6,291 nt of DNA from Campylobacterales bacterium (lineage in GTDB: Bacteria > Campylobacterota > Campylobacteria > Campylobacterales > QNZT01). The position numbers and the translations under genes were made by a program. Where the stretch lies: positions 1-6,291 of the forward strand of contig DQSO01000145.1 of NCBI GenBank assembly GCA_015663225.1, given 5' to 3'. Within the stretch, counting starts at the first letter, position 1; every line of letters starts with the position of its first letter. Below, in pieces: positions 1 to 6,291 of the stretch. The notes under the pieces are model-generated. The model searched no databases and was not told where the DNA came from. It saw nothing but the letters and a program-made list of their open reading frames with translations.

Positions 1-2999
1 AAGAGAATATTGATGCCATTTTACCAACGATGGGCGGACAAACTGCACTAAATGTTGCTATGAGCATGTATGAAAAAAAGATGCTTGATGGTATAGAAAT
101 CTTGGGTGCAAAACCAGAAGCTATACACAAAGGTGAAGATAGACAAGCTTTTAAAGAGGCGATGCTTAAAATAGGTATGGATCTTCCAAAAAGTAGATAT
201 GTTTACAACATGGAAGAAGCTCTTAAAGCTGCTGATGAGATAGGTTTTCCACTTATCATACGAGCCTCTTTTACACTAGCAGGTGGTGGTAGTGGAGTTG
301 CTTACAATATAGATGAGTATAAAGAGTTAGCCCAGATAGGCATAGAAACAAGTCCAATAAGTGAGATTTTGATAGAAGAGTCACTTTTAGGTTGGAAAGA
401 GTACGAGATGGAAGTTATAAGAGACAAAGATGATAACTGTATCATCGTTTGTGCTATTGAAAACTTAGATCCTATGGGTGTTCACACAGGGGATAGCATA
501 ACAGTTGCTCCAGCTCTTACACTAACTGATAAAGAGTATCAACATATGAGAAATGCATCTTTTGCAATCCTTCGTGAAGTTGGAGTAGATACTGGTGGTA
601 GTAATGTTCAGTTTTCTATAAATCCAAAAGATGGACGAATGACGGTTATCGAGATGAATCCAAGAGTTAGTAGAAGTTCTGCACTTGCGAGTAAAGCTAC
701 TGGTTATCCTATCGCAAAAGTTGCTACACTTTTAGCAGTTGGTTATACTCTTGATGAGATTACAAATGACATTACGGGAACTCCTGCTTCTTTTGAACCT
801 GTTATTGATTATATAGTTACAAAGATTCCACGATTTACTTTTGAAAAATTTCCTCAAGCTGACTCTACTTTGACAACAGCTATGAAGAGTGTTGGCGAGG
901 TTATGAGTATTGGTAGAACTTTTAAAGAGTCTATGCAAAAAGCACTCTGTTCACTTGAAACTGGACTTGATGGTTTTGAGAGAGTTGATTTAGATGATGA
1001 AAAACTAAAAAAAGAGATTAGACGACCAAATGATACAAGAATCTTAAATGTAGCAGAGGGTTTTAGACGAGGTATTAGCATCGATGAGATGTTTGAACTT
1101 TGTAAAATAGATAGATGGTTCTTATATCAAATATCAGAAATAGTTGAGTTTGAACAAGCTATGACTAAAGATATTCTTAAAGATAAAGAGCAGTTAAGAG
1201 TTGCAAAAACTTATGGATTTAGTGATGCAATGATTGCAAAACTTATAGGTGTTAGTCAAAATGAGATATATGACACAAGAAAAAAACTAGGTGTTATTTT
1301 AGAGTACAATGAAGTTGATACTTGTGCCGCTGAGTTTAAAGCTCTAACTCCTTACCTCTACTCAACTACTCCAATCACTGCTATAGAAAAAGAAGTTAAA
1401 AAGAGTGATGATAAAAAAGTGATGATTATAGGTGGTGGACCAAACCGTATTGGGCAAGGTATTGAGTTTGATTATTGTTGTGTTCATGCTGCTTATGCTC
1501 TAAAAGATATGGGGGTTAAGTCTATTATGTATAACTGTAATCCTGAAACTGTTTCTACTGATTATGATACAAGTGATATTTTATACTTTGAGCCGATAGA
1601 TTTTGAGAGAGTTAGAACTGTTATTGAGCGAGAGAATCCTGATGGACTTATAGTACATTTTGGTGGGCAGACTCCTCTTAAACTATCACAAGAACTTACA
1701 GATATTGGTGCAAATATTATTGGTACAACAGCAGAAGTTATTGACCTTGCAGAAGATAGGGAGAGGTTTTCTGCTTTTATGGCTCGTATTGGTGTGAAAC
1801 AACCAAATAACGGTACTGCAACCAATAAAGAAGAAGCGATAACTATTGCAAATAAAATAGGTTATCCAGTTCTAGTACGACCTTCATATGTTCTTGGTGG
1901 ACGAGCGATGAAAACTGTTTATAGCGATGATGCACTAAACGAATATATGGATGAAGCAGTGAGTGTGAGTAATGATTCTCCAGTCTTGCTTGATAAGTTT
2001 TTAAACAATGCTATCGAAGTTGATGTAGATGCTATTTGCGATGGGAGTGATGTTTATATCGGTGCTATTATGCAACATATCGAAGAGGCTGGAATCCATA
2101 GTGGTGATAGTGCTTGTTCACTACCACCACTTGATATTTCACAAGATTTACAAGATGAGATAGAGGTTAAAACAAAAGAGATTGCACTTGGACTTGGTGT
2201 TGTTGGTTTGATGAATATCCAATATGCAATCTTTGAAAATGAAATCTACATGATAGAGGTAAATCCACGAGCTAGTAGAACTGTTCCATTTGTTTCAAAA
2301 GCTACAGGTATCGCTATGGCAAAAGTTGCAACTCGTGTTATGTATCAAGGAGACTTAAAAGAGGCACTGGAGTTTTATGATCCATTTAATGTTCTTATAC
2401 AGAGCAATGGTGTTTACAAGCCAAGACTAAAAGGTCATGTTTGTGTTAAAGAGGCAGTTTTTCCATTTAAAAAACTTAGTGGAGCTGATTTGATTTTGGG
2501 TCCAGAGATGAAGTCTACTGGTGAAGTTATGGGTATAAGTCCTAACTTTGGTCTATCTTTTGCAAAGGCACAAGAGGCTAGTTCAAACTCTATACCGACA
2601 GGAAAAAGAGTATTTATCTCTTTAACTGATTCAGATAAAGATTCTGCTGCTGAACTTGGAAAAGGTTTTACTGATCTTGGATTTGAGGTTGTAGCTACTG
2701 GTGGAACACATGCTATAATGGCAGAAAATGGTATAGAAGCTAAAAAAGTTCTAAAGATTAGCGAAGGTAGACCAAATATAGAGGACAATATTAGAAATCA
2801 TGAGATTGATATTGTTATAAATACAAGTGATAGTATTTCTAGTAAAGATGATGCAAAAGTTATAAGACAGAGAGTTATCAGTCAAAATATCCCATATTTT
2901 ACAACAATAGCTGCGGCAAGAGCAACTTTAATGGCGATAAAAGAGCTTAAAAACTCTGATGGAATTACGATAAAAACTATACAAGATTATCTAGCATAG
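1..2999 (+). CDS. carB: Carbamoyl-phosphate synthase large subunit, 5' end missing
   Basis: CarB makes carbamoyl phosphate in the cytoplasm from bicarbonate, two ATP and ammonia delivered by the glutaminase subunit CarA. The product feeds pyrimidine and arginine synthesis. The frame is open at the left edge from base 3 and encodes 998 residues to a TAG stop. Aligned by memory with E. coli CarB at the TMGGQTALN motif, about 80 residues are missing, so the ATG at base 30 is internal. In window numbering, the first ATP-grasp half has its glycine-rich loop ([12 protein letters not shown]) near 85-100, the [13 protein letters not shown] motif near 160, and [18 protein letters not shown] near 217-234. 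The helical oligomerisation domain follows at about 325-465. The second half starts near 472 with [17 protein letters not shown] and contains [13 protein letters not shown] and [12 protein letters not shown]. An MGS-like allosteric domain occupies about 866-998, with the phosphate-binding ATGGTHAI segment that binds UMP or IMP in the family. Domain order is complete, with no internal stops. The next gene starts 2 nt after the stop. Confidence 0.97.
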   Translation, partial: ENIDAILPTMGGQTALNVAMSMYEKKMLDGIEILGAKPEAIHKGEDRQAFKEAMLKIGMDLPKSRYVYNMEEALKAADEIGFPLIIRASFTLAGGGSGVAYNIDEYKELAQIGIETSPISEILIEESLLGWKEYEMEVIRDKDDNCIIVCAIENLDPMGVHTGDSITVAPALTLTDKEYQHMRNASFAILREVGVDTGGSNVQFSINPKDGRMTVIEMNPRVSRSSALASKATGYPIAKVATLLAVGYTLDEITNDITGTPASFEPVIDYIVTKIPRFTFEKFPQADSTLTTAMKSVGEVMSIGRTFKESMQKALCSLETGLDGFERVDLDDEKLKKEIRRPNDTRILNVAEGFRRGISIDEMFELCKIDRWFLYQISEIVEFEQAMTKDILKDKEQLRVAKTYGFSDAMIAKLIGVSQNEIYDTRKKLGVILEYNEVDTCAAEFKALTPYLYSTTPITAIEKEVKKSDDKKVMIIGGGPNRIGQGIEFDYCCVHAAYALKDMGVKSIMYNCNPETVSTDYDTSDILYFEPIDFERVRTVIERENPDGLIVHFGGQTPLKLSQELTDIGANIIGTTAEVIDLAEDRERFSAFMARIGVKQPNNGTATNKEEAITIANKIGYPVLVRPSYVLGGRAMKTVYSDDALNEYMDEAVSVSNDSPVLLDKFLNNAIEVDVDAICDGSDVYIGAIMQHIEEAGIHSGDSACSLPPLDISQDLQDEIEVKTKEIALGLGVVGLMNIQYAIFENEIYMIEVNPRASRTVPFVSKATGIAMAKVATRVMYQGDLKEALEFYDPFNVLIQSNGVYKPRLKGHVCVKEAVFPFKKLSGADLILGPEMKSTGEVMGISPNFGLSFAKAQEASSNSIPTGKRVFISLTDSDKDSAAELGKGFTDLGFEVVATGGTHAIMAENGIEAKKVLKISEGRPNIEDNIRNHEIDIVINTSDSISSKDDAKVIRQRVISQNIPYFTTIAAARATLMAIKELKNSDGITIKTIQDYLA

Positions 3000-3001
3000 A
3001 T

Positions 3002-3439
3002 ATGAAAAAAGAGGTCTACTTAGTACAAACTGATACTACAGTAGGCTTTTTATCACAAAGTAAAGAAGCTTTAATAAAAGCAAAAAATAGAAGTCCTAAA
3101 AATCCATTTTTAATCACAACAGCATTTCATATAGTTCAAAAAACTCTCTCAAGAACTCCTAAAAAATATAAAAAGTTAGTTAGAAGAAGTTGTAAGACTA
3201 CATTTATATATCCAAATAAAAAAGCAATAAGAGTTGTAAAGGATGTTATGCACAAAAACTTTTTAAAAGAGTTTGATTTTTTATACTCATCATCAGCAAA
3301 TAAAACTAAAGAGAAGTTTGACAAAGAGTATGCCTATGAAAAAGCAGATATTATCATAGAAGATAGTAGAGGTTTTTATGAAACTTCTCCATCGACTATC
3401 ATCAAAATAGGTAAAAAAACTTTAGAAAAAATACGATAA
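3002..3439 (+). CDS. Short, divergent Sua5/YciO/YrdC-family protein
   Basis: This 145-residue cytoplasmic protein resembles a reduced Sua5/YrdC domain. The family makes threonylcarbamoyl-AMP from threonine, bicarbonate and ATP for the t6A modification of ANN-decoding tRNAs. Visible landmarks are QTDTTVGFL at 9-17 in place of the usual PTDTxYGL, the KxR motif at 28-30, an IRV strand at 76-78, SAN at 98-100 matching the SxN substrate-binding motif, and a final STIIKI strand at 131-136 matching the family's STIVDL. It is shorter than a usual YrdC protein (about 180-200 residues) and very basic, so the activity is not certain. The ATG lies 2 nt after the carB stop, with no clear Shine-Dalgarno sequence, which suggests translational coupling to carB. 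The family assignment comes from the motifs. Whether it is the working t6A enzyme, a YciO-like paralogue or a non-catalytic RNA-binding relative cannot be told here. Confidence 0.72.
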   Translation: MKKEVYLVQTDTTVGFLSQSKEALIKAKNRSPKNPFLITTAFHIVQKTLSRTPKKYKKLVRRSCKTTFIYPNKKAIRVVKDVMHKNFLKEFDFLYSSSANKTKEKFDKEYAYEKADIIIEDSRGFYETSPSTIIKIGKKTLEKIR

Positions 3440-3511
3440 AGCCTAATTAAATATTATTTTATGAGATAAAAAGTAACATAACTTAGCTAAAACTGAAAAA
3501 AATATTCATAT

Positions 3512-3540
3512 TTGAAACAAAAGTAAAAAATAATTATATA
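3512..3540 (+). promoter_or_regulatory. Predicted sigma-70-type promoter
   Basis: TTGAAA at 3512-3517 (4 of 6 to TTGACA by position, 5 of 6 overall) is followed after exactly 17 nt by TATATA at 3535-3540. An overlapping TATACT at 3537-3542 is an alternative -10 box. The start of transcription would fall near 3547, giving a leader of about 22 nt before the ATG at 3570. The upstream region 3490-3530 is A-rich. This is the only promoter-like sequence seen in the 130-base gap between the YrdC-like gene and the secreted-protein gene. It suggests that the latter is transcribed separately from the carB unit. Confidence 0.55.
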
Positions 3541-3557
3541 CTAAACCTATATCTATT

Positions 3558-3562
3558 AGGAG
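3558..3562 (+). promoter_or_regulatory. Ribosome binding site for the secreted-protein gene
   Basis: AGGAG lies 7 nt upstream of the ATG at 3570. It is the strongest Shine-Dalgarno sequence in the window and fixes the start of this gene. Confidence 0.8.
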
Positions 3563-3569
3563 TAAGTTA

Positions 3570-4160
3570 ATGAGAAAATTTTTAGTTACAACACTGTTTT
3601 TAGTTTTAAATATAAACCTATCAGCAAATAGTAAGTTATTTGATTATGATGTATGGGCAAAAGATCTAAAAGTTATGATAGAGTTAAGTAGTAGCCAAAT
3701 GCAAACCCTAAAAGGTAGCGATAAAAATAACAATATGGTAAGAGACGATGTAGAAAACTATATCAAAGATAAGTATAAAAATGACAAGTTTCAAAAAGTT
3801 ATGTTTTTAGAGGCAGCAAAAAAGATACAACAGATACTAACACTTACAAATAAAGCTACTAAAGCTACTCATAAACAACTTGATGATGAGCTACTTCAGA
3901 TATATACATGTAGAGATTATATACTCTATAAAAACAATGATATAGATGTAGAAAAAGAGCTCAAAGATAAAATTATATTTAAATCAAAAGTATTAAATAC
4001 AAAAGAGAGGCTAGATGCATATTTAGCACATAAAAAAGTTATTCCTTTTGATTACTCACTACCAACTAACGATACTCTTAAACTCCAAAGAGAACAATGT
4101 GTATCTATTTATAAAAAGATTAAAAATGAAAATGCAGATAATTTAAGTGCTATGAACTAA
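3570..4160 (+). CDS. Secreted (periplasmic) protein of unknown function
   Basis: I do not recognise this 196-residue protein. Residues 1-19 look like a Sec signal peptide: a short basic start (MRK), a hydrophobic stretch at 4-17 and a likely type I cleavage site after LSA at 17-19. There is no lipobox cysteine, so the mature protein is probably free in the periplasm. The mature part is highly charged and mostly helical. Residues 50-62 (SDKNNNMVRDDVE) resemble the acidic DxNxNGxxDDxE loop seen in many secreted proteins and suggest calcium binding. The glycine usually found in that loop is replaced by methionine, so this is tentative. Two cysteines at 114 and 177 could form a disulfide. A 9-base tandem repeat (AAAGCTACT, 3852-3869) encodes the Lys-Ala-Thr duplication at residues 95-100. 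The gene has its own promoter and strong ribosome binding site, and its stop codon overlaps that of the convergent priA. Confidence 0.85.
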   Translation: MRKFLVTTLFLVLNINLSANSKLFDYDVWAKDLKVMIELSSSQMQTLKGSDKNNNMVRDDVENYIKDKYKNDKFQKVMFLEAAKKIQQILTLTNKATKATHKQLDDELLQIYTCRDYILYKNNDIDVEKELKDKIIFKSKVLNTKERLDAYLAHKKVIPFDYSLPTNDTLKLQREQCVSIYKKIKNENADNLSAMN

Positions 4161-5998
4161 GAGAAGTTTATAGGATCAATATCAACCTCAACTCCTGTTA
4201 TATTTAATTTATGAGCTATTTTTATCAAGGATGATGAGGAGCTACTTCTTAATAAAATCTGAAATCTATATTTATTGGCTATCTTTTCTATTGGAGCATC
4301 TCCATATCCTACTACTTCCACATCTTCATCTTTTATCTCATTTAGAGTATTTTTTGTTTTTTCAAGTAGTGCTATACCTTTATCTCTATTTTTATGAGCT
4401 ATGAGAAGTTTTAATAACTTTTTATAAGGAGGATATAGATCTCTACAAAAAAGTAGTTCATCTTTTAAGAGGTTCTCATAATCACTTAAATACCCTTCAA
4501 AAAACTCTTGATTTGAACTTTGAACTATTACTCTGCCCTCCCCTTTTCTTCCTACTCTTCCAGCTACTTGTATCAAAAGAGTTAAAGCTCTTTGACGAGA
4601 TCTAAAATCAGCCATAGAAAGAATGGTATCTATATCAAATATAACTACAAGTTTAACACCATGATAATCATGACCTTTACTTAGCATTTGAGTTCCTACA
4701 AGAACATCTATCTTCTTATCATTGAAATCTCTTAAAATATTTTTGAGTGCGGTTGGTGTTTTTATAGTATCTTTGTCAAATTGAGCTATATTTTTTAAGC
4801 TAAAAAGCTCTTGTAGCTCTTTTGTAACTTGTGCAGTACCTAGTCTACTAGCTTTTAACTCAGACTCTTTACAACTTGGACAGACTTGTGGCAGGGCTTG
4901 TGAATAGTTGCAATAGTGGCATTTTAAGCCATTTATTTTATGGTGAAGACTCATACCTACTGAACAAAATGGACATTTTATTCCCTCTCCACATGATAAG
5001 CATACTAAGTACTTATAATTTGCACGAGTTGGAAGAAATACTATTGCTTGATGCTCTTGTGAGAGGGTATTTGAAAACTCATCAACTATGTAAGGAGTTA
5101 TCTCATTTGTATTATCAATAAAAGTAAAACTTCTACTTGCTTTAAAAAAGGTCTCTTTTAATCGATAATATGGGTATTTTTGATATGAGGTTAAGCTTGG
5201 GGTTGCACTACCAAGTATTACTTTTGCTCCTAGCTTACCACCCATAAAGACTGCCATATCTCTAGCATTGTACCTTGGTCTGGAGTTTGATTTGTAACTA
5301 TCATCATGCTCCTCATCTACAACTATAACTCCTATATTTTCCAATGGTAAAAATAGAGCTGATCTTGCTCCCATAACTATCTTTACTTTTTGAGTGTAGA
5401 TATTTTCTAATATCTCTGCTTTTTTCTTTTTCGTGATTTTTGAATGCCAGATAGCAATCATATCACCAAACTTATCTTTTAATCTTTTTGTCATTTGAGG
5501 AGTTAGTGAAATCTCTGGAAGTAAAAATATACAAGTTTTTCCACTATTTATAGCATCTTCAAAAAGTTTAAAGTATATTTCACTTTTTCCACTACCCGTA
5601 TCACCAAATAATAATGAAACTTTATGCTTAGTTAAGAAAGTATAGCACTTTGTTTGATTTTCAGATAAGATCATATCAAGTTTAATATTTTGCACAACAT
5701 CATCAGAAGGCTTTTTAAAGGGTATAAAAAGGTTAGCTGCTTCTCCAAAAGAGCAGATATAGTATGTTGATAAAAATTTTATAATCTCAAAATACTTTTT
5801 ATCAAAATAGTATTCACTAATATTTTGGACTTGTTCACATAAAAACTTAGGTTTTTCACATTGTGAATAAGTAATACCTTTGGTTAATCTTTTTCTAAGG
5901 TTTACTTCTACGATAGTTCCATTTGGTATTTTTTGTTCACTTTGATAAGTTAGTGGTTGTAGAGGTGAGTTTAGTATAGATATTTGATAGTAAAAAAT
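4157..5998 (-). CDS. priA: Primosomal protein N' (replication-restart helicase PriA)
   Basis: PriA binds stalled or repaired replication forks, unwinds DNA from 3' to 5', and starts reloading of the replicative helicase. The proposed 613-residue protein starts at an AUU codon (5998-5996). Residues 2-45 form the family's N-terminal 3'-DNA-binding domain (FYYQISILNSPLQPLTYQS, then a basic strand). Walker A GDTGSGKS is at 132-139, DEEH at 228-231 and GSATPS at 263-268. Eight zinc-binding cysteines are at 333, 336, 342, 345, 360, 363, 373 and 376. They are followed by helicase motifs V and VI (VGTQMLSKGHDY; QVAGRVGRKGEGRV) and the C-terminal domain ending near YRFQILLRS. The frame is open from the stop at 6032-6034 but has no ATG, GTG or TTG before GTG 5695. 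A start at that GTG would give 512 residues without the DNA-binding domain. The winged-helix domain of E. coli PriA (732 residues) appears absent, since only about 17 residues join the DNA-binding domain to the helicase. The stop interlocks with the convergent gene. Confidence 0.93.
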   Translation of the reverse strand: MFYYQISILNSPLQPLTYQSEQKIPNGTIVEVNLRKRLTKGITYSQCEKPKFLCEQVQNISEYYFDKKYFEIIKFLSTYYICSFGEAANLFIPFKKPSDDVVQNIKLDMILSENQTKCYTFLTKHKVSLLFGDTGSGKSEIYFKLFEDAINSGKTCIFLLPEISLTPQMTKRLKDKFGDMIAIWHSKITKKKKAEILENIYTQKVKIVMGARSALFLPLENIGVIVVDEEHDDSYKSNSRPRYNARDMAVFMGGKLGAKVILGSATPSLTSYQKYPYYRLKETFFKASRSFTFIDNTNEITPYIVDEFSNTLSQEHQAIVFLPTRANYKYLVCLSCGEGIKCPFCSVGMSLHHKINGLKCHYCNYSQALPQVCPSCKESELKASRLGTAQVTKELQELFSLKNIAQFDKDTIKTPTALKNILRDFNDKKIDVLVGTQMLSKGHDYHGVKLVVIFDIDTILSMADFRSRQRALTLLIQVAGRVGRKGEGRVIVQSSNQEFFEGYLSDYENLLKDELLFCRDLYPPYKKLLKLLIAHKNRDKGIALLEKTKNTLNEIKDEDVEVVGYGDAPIEKIANKYRFQILLRSSSSSSLIKIAHKLNITGVEVDIDPINFS

Positions 5999-6028
5999 AG
6001 TCTCATCCTTAGTTGTAATGAGACTATT
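5992..6028 (-). terminator. Perfect 11-bp hairpin plus T-tract after the pseudopilin-like gene
   Basis: On the minus strand AATAGTCTCAT (6028-6018) and ATGAGACTATT (6006-5996) are perfect reverse complements separated by an 11-nt loop. They are followed by four more T's (six in a row with the end of the arm, 5997-5992). The hairpin begins 8 nt after the TAA stop of the upstream gene (6037), the usual position for an intrinsic terminator. The stem has only 4 GC pairs, so strength is uncertain. The 3' arm also holds the likely priA start codon and part of its ribosome binding site, so the structure may also act as a translational switch. On the plus strand the repeat is not followed by T's. Confidence 0.65.
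6006..6010 (-). promoter_or_regulatory. Ribosome binding site that decides the priA AUU start
   Basis: On the minus strand the sequence reads AAGGA (6010-6006), then 7 nt, then ATT at 5998-5996. This is ideal spacing for the AUU. The motif directly abuts and overlaps the out-of-frame ATG at 6006-6004, so it is too close to serve that codon. No Shine-Dalgarno sequence precedes the GTG at 5695. AAGG lies in the loop of the inverted repeat and the last A is in its 3' arm. Confidence 0.6.
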
Positions 6029-6034
6029 ATATCA
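6026..6034 (-). promoter_or_regulatory. Extended -10 promoter for priA
   Basis: On the minus strand 6034-6026 reads TGATATAAT, a perfect extended -10 element (TGnTATAAT). No good -35 box is seen about 17 nt upstream (AAACTA at 6054-6049). That is tolerable with an extended -10, and main sigma-factor promoters of Campylobacter and Helicobacter are known to lack a conserved -35. Transcription would start near A6019, giving a 21-nt leader that contains the AAGGA site and ends at the AUU start. The promoter lies between the upstream gene's stop and priA, overlapping the hairpin's 5' arm. Confidence 0.55.
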
Positions 6035-6036
6035 AG

Positions 6037-6291
6037 TTATTCTGTTAGTAGTTTACAGCTTGGACCTGTTGTTGGATCTAAATGATCACAATCAAACTTC
6101 CCACTTGCTGGAGTATATGTAAAAGGTATATTTACTTGCATAACTCGAAAATCATACTTATTCGTAGCAGTTTTATGCCAATTTCCATCAACACCTGCAC
6201 CTTTATCATATATTGGATAATCAAGTAGTCTCATACTAGGATTTGCACCCTCATTTGATTCATCAAAAAGCTGACCTGCTGTTTTATCCAA
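6037..6291 (-). CDS. C-terminal part of a pseudopilin-like protein (partial)
   Basis: Only the last 84 residues are in the window. The frame is open through the right edge, and the first codon there is TTG (Leu), so the real start lies outside. The visible part has no hydrophobic segment. It has features of the C-terminal globular region of type II secretion or competence pseudopilins: a Trp-containing strand near 37-48 (NWHKTATNKYDF), a beta-strand pair around 53-66 with the turn TYTPASGKF, and two cysteines at 68 and 79 that could close a disulfide loop before the end. The diagnostic N-terminal prepilin motif is outside the window, so the family call is an inference. It reads in the same direction as priA, 38 nt upstream of the proposed priA start, and is followed by a terminator-like hairpin. 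Confidence 0.5.
   Translation of the reverse strand: MDKTAGQLFDESNEGANPSMRLLDYPIYDKGAGVDGNWHKTATNKYDFRVMQVNIPFTYTPASGKFDCDHLDPTTGPSCKLLTE

Noticed and set aside
732..2788. Minus-strand open frames of 68-117 codons inside carB
   Set aside because: They are shadows of the well-conserved carB frame. Their products are Ser/Pro/Leu-rich mirror translations with no family features.
3136..3324. 62-codon minus-strand open frame opposite the YrdC-like gene
   Set aside because: It lies within a motif-supported gene on the other strand. Its hydrophobic content comes from the lysine-rich codons read in reverse.
3457..3471. TTTTAT-GAG-ATAAAA hairpin after the YrdC-like gene as a terminator of the carB unit
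   Set aside because: The stem is six A/T pairs with a three-base loop and no T-run follows on the plus strand. It is what chance gives in such AT-rich DNA.
3498..3513. AAATA-TTCA-TATTT palindrome as an operator upstream of the promoter
   Set aside because: It is purely A/T and short, in an A-rich spacer. No regulator-specific pattern is recognisable.
3852..3869. AAAGCTACT tandem repeat as a phase-variable or mobile repeat
   Set aside because: It has only two in-frame copies. Changes in copy number would add three residues and not switch the gene.
4876..5121. 81-codon plus-strand open frame opposite priA
   Set aside because: It lies entirely antisense to the PriA zinc and helicase coding sequence, has no ribosome binding site of note, and the product resembles nothing.
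5693..5695. GTG as the priA start (512-residue protein)
   Set aside because: No Shine-Dalgarno sequence precedes it, and the upstream in-frame 101 codons encode the conserved PriA N-terminal domain.
1..6291. A new defence system, mobile element or CRISPR array
   Set aside because: All coding sequence is accounted for by chromosomal housekeeping or ordinary secreted genes. No direct repeats, integrase, transposase or toxin-antitoxin features are seen.

Overview
The window is AT-rich and gene-dense. The proteins look like those of a Campylobacterota (epsilonproteobacterial) bacterium, probably near Sulfurimonas or its relatives. This rests on base composition, the Lys/Ile/Asn/Glu-rich proteins, the style of the CarB and PriA sequences, and a short YrdC-like gene directly after carB. 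The genus is an inference, since no rRNA or other marker gene is present.

Layout, left to right. (1) carB, the large subunit of carbamoyl-phosphate synthase, reads rightward and lacks about its first 80 residues at the window edge. (2) Two bases after its stop is a 145-residue reduced Sua5/YrdC-type protein, probably translated from the same message. (3) A 130-base spacer carries a good sigma-70-type promoter and a strong ribosome binding site. (4) These serve a secreted 196-residue protein of unknown function with a DxNxN-type putative metal-binding loop. (5) Its stop codon interlocks with that of priA, the replication-restart helicase, which reads leftward. (6) Upstream of priA, also reading leftward, is the C-terminal end of a pseudopilin-like protein cut by the right edge.

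The most interesting part is the start of priA (about 5990-6036). The conserved PriA N-terminus is encoded in frame up to position 5998, but this stretch has no ATG, GTG or TTG. The best-supported start is an AUU codon at 5998-5996, with an AAGGA Shine-Dalgarno sequence 7 nt upstream. The first usual start codon is a GTG at 5695, which would remove the whole N-terminal DNA-binding domain. The AUU and its ribosome binding site lie in the 3' half of a perfect 11-bp inverted repeat followed by T's, which looks like the intrinsic terminator of the upstream gene. The 5' arm of the same repeat overlaps a perfect extended -10 promoter (TGATATAAT). A transcript from that promoter would begin beyond most of the 5' arm, leaving the priA start unstructured, whereas read-through RNA would fold and either terminate or hide the start.

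The genes belong to ordinary housekeeping pathways: pyrimidine/arginine precursor synthesis, possibly tRNA t6A modification, and replication restart. There are no mobile elements, CRISPR arrays, tRNAs or rRNAs.
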